Origin: Syntrophaceae bacterium
GTDB taxonomy: Bacteria > Desulfobacterota > Desulfomonilia > Desulfomonilales > Desulfomonilaceae
Direction of reading: 5' to 3'
DNA length: 5,147 bases
Assembly (NCBI GenBank): GCA_014874425.1
Contig: JACWAG010000377.1
Location: forward strand, 1 to 5,147
The notes under the pieces are model-generated. The model was not told the DNA's origin. It did not search any database and saw nothing but the letters and a program-made list of their open reading frames with translations. Every line of letters begins with the position of its first letter. Within the stretch, counting starts at the first letter, position 1. Made by a program: the position numbers and the translations under genes. Of the stretch, positions 1 to 5,147 are shown piece by piece.

Positions 1-812
1 ATACTTGCCTTGGCTCGACGAAATGAAGTGTCAGCCTTCCTGTAAATATCACAAAAGATTGGGTGACTCCCATTGATCAAAACGTCACGTATTCCACCCA
101 GCCCCTCATGTAACGCTTTGACCTGCTGTGTGCTTTCCCTGGCAATTCGTTGACTGTTGACTTTGAGTTTCCGGCGGCAAAACCAGCTTATTCCCCCATA
201 GCTGAGACCAAAAACAGCGCTCACCATTGAAACCGCCACAGGATCGATCGCCATAAGCGCCAATATTAGCACTACGAGTAGGAATGTAGAGCTTGCTGAG
301 ACTAACAAACTGTACAGGACGTCCGTGGCCATCCCAATTTTACCCAGAATGCCACTTATTACCTCACTGCTGTTACGGGCAACATGTATTTTATATGGTT
401 GATAAAGGGTCCGTTTATAAGCTTCAGAACTGAGATCCGAGCCGATTACTTCTGAAAGACGTGTGTTGGCCCATAACAGAAGTAGTCGCAACGCCCCTGT
501 TGCAAGAGCCACCAGAACAAACACCAATACTAGTGGGAAAACGAGCTGATTGGGCGATGTTATCCCCATTGTCCCAGCTAATTCGCGCACGACTGGTTTG
601 TTAAAGACCCTATCCGGAGCCGTCAACACGCCAATGAATGGAAGTACTGCGCCGAGGCTGACCACTTCTGAAAAGGCGCTGGCCAACATTAACCCAAACA
701 ATAGGCCAAGTTGCACCCTGCGACGTCTTGCCAGATGGCGCCAGAGCCCTACCAGCAGTGTTGACAGGCGAGGCGGTGATTCCGGGTTTTGTGAACTGGA
801 TTTACTGGACAC
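1..812 (-). CDS. ABC exporter, N-terminal transmembrane domain (partial, runs off left edge)
   Basis: The frame encodes 270 residues and is still open at base 1. Residues 1-32 form a Ser/Pro- then Arg-rich cytoplasmic leader. Hydrophobic stretches follow at about 34-62, 89-115, 163-188 and 190-212, as in the type I exporter membrane fold (ABC_membrane). The motifs SLGAVLPFIGVL (52-63), ARNSSEVISG (145-154) and LHEGLGGIRDVLINGS (234-249) recall ABC exporters of the MsbA/PglK-like type often found in polysaccharide clusters. Such proteins use ATP to flip lipid-linked glycans or lipids across the inner membrane. The ATPase domain (Walker A, signature, Walker B) should lie just outside the window, so function cannot be confirmed here. 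The chosen start is GTG at 812, directly after an in-frame TAA; no strong Shine-Dalgarno sequence is visible. GTG at 716 is a later option but would remove the leader. Two promoter-like sequences lie upstream. The family call is firm; the substrate is inferred. Confidence 0.88.
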   Translation of the reverse strand, partial: MSSKSSSQNPESPPRLSTLLVGLWRHLARRRRVQLGLLFGLMLASAFSEVVSLGAVLPFIGVLTAPDRVFNKPVVRELAGTMGITSPNQLVFPLVLVFVLVALATGALRLLLLWANTRLSEVIGSDLSSEAYKRTLYQPYKIHVARNSSEVISGILGKIGMATDVLYSLLVSASSTFLLVVLILALMAIDPVAVSMVSAVFGLSYGGISWFCRRKLKVNSQRIARESTQQVKALHEGLGGIRDVLINGSHPIFCDIYRKADTSFRRAKAS

Positions 813-874
813 TTATTGTTAGGGGTTCAGGCGTTCAACTCTGTTAATTGAAATCAAAGCGCCTGGTTACAGCA

Positions 875-903
875 AATATATAGACCGGAGATTGGCCTCT
901 CAA
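875..903 (-). promoter_or_regulatory. Candidate sigma70 promoter for the ABC exporter gene (proximal)
   Basis: On the minus strand TTGAGA (903-898) is followed by a 17-base spacer and TATATT (880-875). This is five of six matches to the -35 consensus and five of six to the -10. Transcription would begin near 868, giving a leader of about 56 bases before the GTG at 812. Position, spacing and direction suit the ABC gene. The call rests on consensus only. Confidence 0.42.
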
Positions 904-909
904 ATTAGT

Positions 910-938
910 AATATACACCAAGGATTCCAATCATTCAA
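910..938 (-). promoter_or_regulatory. Candidate sigma70 promoter for the ABC exporter gene (distal)
   Basis: On the minus strand TTGAAT (938-933) is followed by 17 bases and TATATT (915-910). It has the same -10 hexamer and the same spacing as the proximal candidate 35 bases downstream. The -35 matches the consensus less well. It lies between the stop of the oxidoreductase relic (963) and the ABC gene, where a separate promoter would be needed if upstream transcription is lost in the relic region. Confidence 0.3.
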
Positions 939-962
939 CCGGGCGTTTAGGAACAGAGCCTT

Positions 963-1294
963 CTATGCCGTTCTGAAGAAATTATCCTTAACATATCGTG
1001 CGATTGCCTGCGCCGAAGTAAATCCAGGACTGTCTATTCCAACAAGATGGATTACATTTCGAGACTTTCGGTCTCGTGCTATGTAGAAATCAGAATAACC
1101 GTCAAGCCGTGCTTGAACGCCCCCGAAATTCGGCGCCAGGTCATCGGCACGTAATTGTGGAAAAATTTTGTATGCTCGATAAAAGCCTCAGGCTCTGGCA
1201 TTGGTGTCTGAAAATCGTTAGCGCTCCTTACCGGTGTTAATTTGGGACCCACCATCACTGTGGCGCCAACAACGAATTGCCCATCTATAAGAGT
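963..1294 (-). pseudogene. FAD-dependent oxidoreductase remnant (DAO / LhgO-like C-terminus), frameshifted
   Basis: Two adjoining minus-strand frames together read as the C-terminal ~105 residues of an FAD-dependent oxidoreductase. The upstream part (about 1291 to 1148) includes DGQFVVGATVMVGP and ends HNYVP. The downstream part (1145 to the TAG at 963-965) begins DDLAPNFGGVQARLDG and contains VIHLVGIDSPGFTSAQAIA. This resembles the closing FAD-binding segment of the DAO superfamily, such as L-2-hydroxyglutarate oxidase-like proteins, whose C-termini carry a G-I-E/D-S-P-G-x-T motif before the final helix. The frames join if one base has been lost around 1146-1147. The rest of the gene is absent: the upstream frame meets TAA at 1297-1295, next to a palindrome, so the N-terminal dinucleotide-binding domain is missing. 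It cannot make a working enzyme. Related oxidoreductases sometimes occur in glycan clusters, but the substrate of the ancestor is unknown. Confidence 0.75.
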
Positions 1295-1705
1295 TTAAGA
1301 GGGCGCACACGCAGGAGCGCCCCTACGCCGGCGCTCGCTCGAGATGACGGCCTCCAAGAAAAAGCCACTGTTTCACGTGCGTGTCGTGACTTCATGAGTT
1401 CAGGGGATGCGAAAGCCAGGAAGCTTTTCCCTGGATGGTTGATCGACACAGAAAGAGTGTCGTGGAACTCCCCCTCTGATGTCAAGAATAATAATCGAAC
1501 AGTAGATTTCCTGTCCGGAAATAGAGTTGTGTTCAATATCGACGGGAATAATTATCGCATAGTCGCCGAAATTGATTATCAACGTCAGGTTGTGCTCATT
1601 CGCTGGGTGGGTTATCATAAAAAAGTCGAGCCTGTTTCTGGAAATCCTCCCAAGAGTGTTTTTGAGCCACAATTGTGGCCGCGTTCCGACTTTTTTGAGA
1701 AATAG
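1277..1705 (+). pseudogene. higB: HigB-family (RelE-like) toxin remnant, orphan, altered C-terminus
   Basis: The 142-residue plus-strand frame contains a recognisable HigB-type mRNA interferase core. VSRACRDF (32-39) corresponds to the N-terminal strand and helix, SWNSPSDVK (62-70) to the conserved W-x-S-P-x-D-V/I-K segment, and NRVVFNIDGNNYRIV (82-96) with VVLIRWVGYH (105-114) to the beta-sheet core. HigB toxins cut mRNA at the ribosome and are neutralised by HigA, usually encoded just downstream. Here the expected ending (G-T-H-x-E-Y-D plus a few residues) is replaced after residue 114 (base 1618) by 28 unrelated residues that are antisense to the glycosyltransferase gene. No higA follows. 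The first ~30 codons, from the TTG at 1277, run through the palindrome and are not HigB-like; the native start seems lost, and the ATG at 1394 would fall inside the domain. It is probably inactive. The family call is good; expression and activity are unknown. Confidence 0.72.
1301..1322. repeat. REP-like GC-rich palindrome
   Basis: GGGCGC (1301-1306) and GCGCCC (1317-1322) form a perfect 6-bp stem around a 10-base loop. On the minus strand the element is preceded by GTAG, reading GTAGGGGCGC and so on, a layout typical of dispersed extragenic palindromes. The adjoining bases to about 1340, ending in CGAGATGACGG, also look like the half of a dispersed repeat. There is no T-tract, so a rho-independent terminator is unlikely. 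It lies between the truncated oxidoreductase and the higB remnant. A single copy is seen here, so repeat status is inferred. Confidence 0.4.
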
Positions 1706-3881
1706 ATTCACGGTTCTTGTACATTTGTTTCAAGGTTGCTTTGAAGGCTTCCGGATTCGTGTAGTCTCTCACAAGCCATCCAGTTTGGTCATCCACGAGT
1801 TCATGTATGCCACCTACATCAGAAGCGACGACAGGGACCCCGTTTCCCAAGGCCTCCATGATCGCATTCGGTAAACCGGCGTAGAGAGCGGGGTAAATCA
1901 TGGCATGGTAGTTTTCCAAAGGTAAATTACCTAAACTATCATATGGGCCCATGATACGAATTTTGTGGTTCTCGGGGACTTTCGGGTATTCACAGTTATC
2001 CGCCTCTCCCCAAAGGTCCAGCTCGAATTTATGCCCGCTTTCAATGAGGTCGCTGACCGCCTTAATCGCTAGTTCAGGGTTTAGTTCTGGACAGATTCGT
2101 CCGGCCCACAATAGTCGTGTAGTGTCACCATCAGACGGGCAGATGTCGGAGAAGTTTGAGTCACGCCTGATTTGGCGCCTCATTGGAAAATGTGGCGGAG
2201 AGAAGGGCATTCTGTGGTTCACTACAAACCCTTCTGAAAGGCCAAATAGATCTTCCAGTTTAAGTTTGAATGTCAGGCTATCAGTCGAGAGCCGCGTGAA
2301 AATGTCCAGCAGATCAGGCAAATAATCACTAATGTAGCCAAGAGCAAATCCGAGATGGTTATATTCAAAACCGAAAAAGCTGGCAAAGAGCTTAGTCTTG
2401 GCAAAATAACTCTTTGATTTTATAATTGTTTCAAACGCCAGCTTCGAATTTATCACATGCGCAAATTCAAAATCTGTTTCGAGCAACAGCCTCAGAAGTA
2501 ACCGTAGCTTCTCTTCCCAATAAATGGGCATGTTACCGATATCAATATGGACCGCTCCTTTGGGCAAAAACTTTTGCCAGGGATTTGCAGACATCTCCGT
2601 AGTAATGACAAAGGTTTTGCATGGTTGGGCATACATATAGTGGAGCGCCACTAAGTCGGCGCCACCTCTGACGAGCCAAGGAAGCATGATTATCCGTGGT
2701 TTTTCGGTTTTGACCAGAGCGGACATCTCGGGCGTAATAAAGTTATGGAGTCTCGAGCATGATCGATATGGTGTTACCCTCGATTCAGCTACATAAAGTT
2801 CTGGATCAATCTGATTAAGCCAGAGGAGTTCACGGATTGCCCATGGATCTAATTCATGTGTCTCCTCAGTCACTGGCTCTAAAGAGTCGTCTGGAGCGTG
2901 GAAAAAGATTGTCACCACTAAATAAACGATTTGTTTAATTCGCTCTTTGTTTTTGTTCGAGATCCTGTTTCTCAAGCTGGCCAATGCCGGACTTTTTAGA
3001 AAATTTACCATACCCCATATGATATTTGAAAAAAAACGCGGCGTCGTACGGGCTATTTGGGCCATTCTTTTCCCGGGTTTCCGCTGTGTCTTGCAAGTTG
3101 AATCAATTTCAGACTGACTAACTAGCGGTCTAGAAAAAAGTCGCCTCGTCAAACTGTTTGGGGCCAATACGAGCCCAGCGGCATTTGATTTTGCCAAAAG
3201 CGATAGATCTTCAGGTTTCTGTCTGTATGCATAAAGAGTTTCCTCAATAATTTCGTGCTTGAAGCCCTTTACCGTAGTCTCGCAATTCCAACGCCAGTCT
3301 TCGTATCCAAAACATGTTGTGTCTGGTTGATAGGGCACTGTCTCATAACAATTTCTTGCCGCAAAGGACATTGCGGGCCACGGATTAGTGTCAAGCAATT
3401 GGCCCGGATCGGCCATGTCCCCGTACAAAAAAACATGAACATTTTTGGGGAAATAGTAACTGAGTTGTGGATGGGCTATTACCAAGACATCTGAAACACA
3501 TCTCGCATGAGCTTTGACTAACCAGTTTTCGCAGAACAGATCATCACCATCGAGGATTGCGATGTAACCCCCCTTTGAGACCTGCACACCATGATTTCGT
3601 GAAAATGCAAGCTGTCCGTAATCAACTTCGTGATACTGAGATGAGCAACATGTCTTCAATCTCCTGTCCTTGCAGATTTCTCTCAGGATGGAATCTGAAA
3701 CCCGATCAAGGACCTGAACAACCTCAACAGTAACACCATGACTCATCGCAAAGTTTATTGCTCTCTCCAAAGCTCGGAGCGTGCGATAAGCCAATCGTCC
3801 TTCGTTATGAAATGTGACTATGACTGAAATATCGAACGTCGTTCCAGCTTTGTAAGGCGTTTCTTTTCCATCATAACTCAT
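1596..3881 (-). CDS. Bifunctional glycosyltransferase, GT2 N-domain plus GT4 C-domain
   Basis: This 761-residue protein carries two glycosyltransferase modules. Residues ~15-245 are a GT-A fold GT2 domain: FDISVIVTFHNEG (16-28), the metal/nucleotide-sugar site LDGDD (110-114) and a probable catalytic GYEDW (192-196). A linker of ~140 residues follows. Residues ~395-755 are a GT-B fold GT4 domain: a donor-side start at LPWLVRGGADLVAL (400-413), LLWAGR (590-595), and AGLPNAIMEAL (668-678) followed by PVVASDVGGIHELV. In the usual E-x7-E motif the first Glu is Ala668, while Glu676 is kept. Such proteins would add two sugars in succession at the cytoplasmic membrane face; donor and acceptor are unknown. 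ATG at 3881 is chosen because the GT2 domain starts soon after it and a weak GGA lies 9 bases upstream. No signal peptide or convincing membrane helix is seen. The last residues (about DNPPSE) and the TGA are antisense to the higB remnant, suggesting that the native 3' end was replaced. Confidence 0.93.
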   Translation of the reverse strand: MSYDGKETPYKAGTTFDISVIVTFHNEGRLAYRTLRALERAINFAMSHGVTVEVVQVLDRVSDSILREICKDRRLKTCCSSQYHEVDYGQLAFSRNHGVQVSKGGYIAILDGDDLFCENWLVKAHARCVSDVLVIAHPQLSYYFPKNVHVFLYGDMADPGQLLDTNPWPAMSFAARNCYETVPYQPDTTCFGYEDWRWNCETTVKGFKHEIIEETLYAYRQKPEDLSLLAKSNAAGLVLAPNSLTRRLFSRPLVSQSEIDSTCKTQRKPGKRMAQIARTTPRFFSNIIWGMVNFLKSPALASLRNRISNKNKERIKQIVYLVVTIFFHAPDDSLEPVTEETHELDPWAIRELLWLNQIDPELYVAESRVTPYRSCSRLHNFITPEMSALVKTEKPRIIMLPWLVRGGADLVALHYMYAQPCKTFVITTEMSANPWQKFLPKGAVHIDIGNMPIYWEEKLRLLLRLLLETDFEFAHVINSKLAFETIIKSKSYFAKTKLFASFFGFEYNHLGFALGYISDYLPDLLDIFTRLSTDSLTFKLKLEDLFGLSEGFVVNHRMPFSPPHFPMRRQIRRDSNFSDICPSDGDTTRLLWAGRICPELNPELAIKAVSDLIESGHKFELDLWGEADNCEYPKVPENHKIRIMGPYDSLGNLPLENYHAMIYPALYAGLPNAIMEALGNGVPVVASDVGGIHELVDDQTGWLVRDYTNPEAFKATLKQMYKNRESISQKSRNAATIVAQKHSWEDFQKQARLFYDNPPSE

Positions 3882-3970
3882 ATATACTCATCCGTAAAAT
3901 CAGCGCTTGTTATTAATCAACAAAATTGACATGTAAGGCCATTTGTTTAACATAACTTTACCCGAGGGGG

Positions 3971-4201
3971 TCAAGCCAGAGAAAAATCATCCCTTTCCAA
4001 AGTAAGGTTAGGATTATAAAAAGGGTCATTGAGTAACTTGTCGCCCCAGACAGCTTTCATGTAATAAATTTCTGGGCAAAAACGCTCTCGCTTTTCAGGA
4101 GTGTAATCATAGCCTCTGGTCTCTGTACCCAAGATTACGGAAAAAGGTAAGATAAGGGAAATTGAAATGGGAACAGTAAATTTGAAAGTGGGGTTGGGCA
4201 A
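3971..4201 (-). pseudogene. Remnant of a GT2 glycosyltransferase (C-terminal tail only)
   Basis: The last ~50 residues of this frame (bases 4126 to the TGA at 3971-3973) read TETRGYDYTPEKRERF, then YMKAVWGDKLLNDPFYNPNLT and a final DDFSLA. This is the typical ending of a large family of GT2 proteins, which close with E-S/T-x-S-R-G-x-x-x-T-P-E-K, an R/K-x-x-W-G-D-x-L segment and D-P-x-Y-N-P-N-L-T. The preceding ~25 codons up to a TTG at 4201 do not resemble the family, and the GT-A catalytic domain is absent, so this is a fragment left by a deletion. It lies between two glycosyltransferase genes of the same direction, which suggests that a third one once stood here. It might still be translated as a short peptide, but no ribosome binding site or function is evident. 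Confidence 0.72.
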
Positions 4202-4320
4202 TCAAATGTTTCATGTTACCTTTTCCGCGTAAACTATGCGCCAAGACAAGACTTAGCCTATAGGCGGTACGTTCGTGACAGCTTTTCGTCACAAGAAACC
4301 GAACCGTGCGCAGGCTCGAC

Positions 4321-5147
4321 TTACCGCCGTCTTGCAACATCCCGCCATTCAGCCTTCCTCATGAGTGTTCCAACGATGTTGCGTACGACGTGTCGCACTG
4401 CTGACTGACTGGACAGCAATTCATCCAGCAATCGTAAGACAGGCAATCGGAGGATGGGGTGATTCAAGAGCCGAAAGACCGCTGTTCCGCATTTGAACTC
4501 CCTCTGAACTCGCTCAATGTGAATATCGGAATATGGGTTTTCTCGCGGTCGAACGTGAAGGATCTTCTCACTCACCGGAACAAACAGGCGTTGCCTTGAA
4601 CAAACACTGAAAGCTATTCGGGCTACATCGCCAAAGGATCTCATGCTGGATCCGTAATGACTGACTGCACGGACCAAAGCTTCTTTGCGAATGACAAACG
4701 GCAGATACTGGCAACAGTATTCTGCTTCATATTCAGATCGTATCGTGTGGATAGTCCTGCCGGCACAGGTTTTCCCAGCGCAGTCTTTTCTGAGAAAAGC
4801 GTCCCCATGAATGATGTCCGCTTCTGAGTCCGGCCCTCCAGCGCTGACCATCTCAGCCAAGTGGAGGACAAAGGAACCGAGAGGTATTGCGTCGCCTTGA
4901 GAAAGAAATATGAAGCTGCCTCGGGCCTTTCGCAAAGCTTTCAGCAACGTGGACTGAAAACTGGAGTCCTGTCGCACTGCGTGGGATAATGAAGAAAGTG
5001 TTGCCGGGGCCGGTGACTCGTTAGCAGAAACAGTCCAGATAATCTCTACCCTCTGTCCCATTTCTACCACAAGGTTTTCCAGCCCAGGCAGAATGCTCCC
5101 GACCGAGGACTTCTTGAACTGGACAATCACAGAGAGCAACGGATGAC
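4321..5147 (-). CDS. Divergent GT2-like glycosyltransferase (5' end at or beyond the right edge)
   Basis: The frame runs from the window edge to TAA at 4321-4323. A TTG at 5139 would give 272 residues beginning MLSVIVQFKKS, but the frame stays open upstream (His-Pro before the TTG), so the true start may be outside the window. The first ~115 residues fit a GT2 (GT-A) domain: beta-strand LSVIVQF, a KARGSFIFLSQGDA segment (71-84) where the sugar-nucleotide site normally lies, then ADIIHGDAFLRKD (107-119), resembling the D-x-x-Y-G-D strand of family members, and LPFVIRKEALV (146-156). The usual DXD is reduced to SQGD, and the later E-D catalytic motif is not visible (the region reads SMRSFGDVA). 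It may be inactive or use an unusual site. The tail (220-272) is helical and Arg-rich with no clear membrane helix. It is the most upstream gene seen in this minus-strand series, 119 bases before the GT2 relic frame. Family fairly sure; activity and substrate unknown. Confidence 0.75.
   Translation of the reverse strand, partial: HPLLSVIVQFKKSSVGSILPGLENLVVEMGQRVEIIWTVSANESPAPATLSSLSHAVRQDSSFQSTLLKALRKARGSFIFLSQGDAIPLGSFVLHLAEMVSAGGPDSEADIIHGDAFLRKDCAGKTCAGRTIHTIRSEYEAEYCCQYLPFVIRKEALVRAVSHYGSSMRSFGDVARIAFSVCSRQRLFVPVSEKILHVRPRENPYSDIHIERVQREFKCGTAVFRLLNHPILRLPVLRLLDELLSSQSAVRHVVRNIVGTLMRKAEWRDVARRR

Noticed and set aside
550..822. Plus-strand open frame of 90 codons
   Set aside because: It is antisense to the ABC exporter, whose minus-strand frame has clear membrane helices and family motifs; the plus frame has no recognisable domain.
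892..1086. Plus-strand open frame of 64 codons
   Set aside because: It is antisense to the end of the oxidoreductase relic and the promoter region and shows no family resemblance.
1285..1711. Two minus-strand open frames of 83 and 103 codons
   Set aside because: They are antisense to the HigB-like core, which has the recognisable protein motifs; neither minus frame does.
1951..2325. Plus-strand open frame of 124 codons
   Set aside because: It lies wholly inside the GT4 half of the large glycosyltransferase on the opposite strand and has a low-complexity, Ser-rich translation typical of an antisense shadow.
3255..3494. Plus-strand open frame of 79 codons
   Set aside because: Antisense to the GT2 domain of the large glycosyltransferase; no domain seen.
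3907..3923. TTGTT / AACAA inverted repeat upstream of the large glycosyltransferase
   Set aside because: Only 5 bp per arm in AT-rich sequence; no regulator family can be assigned. The -10/-35 candidates nearby match the consensus poorly, so no promoter was called.
4275..4292. GTGAC / GTCAC hairpin between the GT2-like gene and the GT2 relic
   Set aside because: A 5-bp stem with an 8-base loop and no T-tract on the minus strand is too weak to call a terminator.
4107..4340. Minus-strand open frame of 77 codons overlapping the end of the GT2-like gene
   Set aside because: No family resemblance. It ends in a frame other than the one with the GT2 tail motifs. A short FRNLG match to GT2 proteins just before the tail was too weak to use.
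4641..4871. Minus-strand open frame of 76 codons
   Set aside because: Out-of-frame shadow within the GT2-like gene on the same strand.

Overview
The window looks like part of a surface-polysaccharide (O-antigen, capsule or exopolysaccharide) gene cluster of a Gram-negative bacterium, probably a proteobacterium. It carries two glycosyltransferase genes and the start of an exporter-type ABC transporter gene, all on the minus strand. The species cannot be told from this sequence. Base composition is moderate, and the spacers are more AT-rich than the genes.

Layout from the right edge, in the direction of minus-strand transcription: (1) 5147-4321, a GT2-like glycosyltransferase, open at the window edge and lacking a clear DXD motif. 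(2) 4201-3971, a relic holding only the C-terminal ~50 residues of a different GT2 glycosyltransferase. (3) 3881-1596, a 761-residue two-domain glycosyltransferase, GT2 at the N-terminus and GT4 at the C-terminus. (4) 1277-1705 on the plus strand, a HigB-family toxin remnant that runs convergently into the 3' end of gene 3. (5) About 1301-1322, a REP-like palindrome. (6) 1294-963 minus, the C-terminal part of an FAD-dependent oxidoreductase (DAO / L-2-hydroxyglutarate oxidase-like), broken by a one-base frameshift. (7) 938-875 minus, two consecutive sigma70-like promoter candidates. (8) 812-1 minus, the membrane-domain half of an ABC exporter whose ATPase half would lie beyond the left edge.

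The intact genes fit one pathway: the glycosyltransferases would build a glycan on a lipid carrier at the inner face of the cytoplasmic membrane, and the ABC protein could move a lipid-linked product across it. That linkage is inferred from family and gene order. No polymerase, ligase or sugar-nucleotide synthesis gene is visible here.

The most notable feature is decay. Three gene remnants (GT2 C-terminus, oxidoreductase C-terminus, higB without its native end or antitoxin) lie between the working genes. The last codons and stop of the large glycosyltransferase appear to be supplied by the antisense strand of higB. I see a rearranged polysaccharide locus and do not see convincing evidence of an undescribed system.
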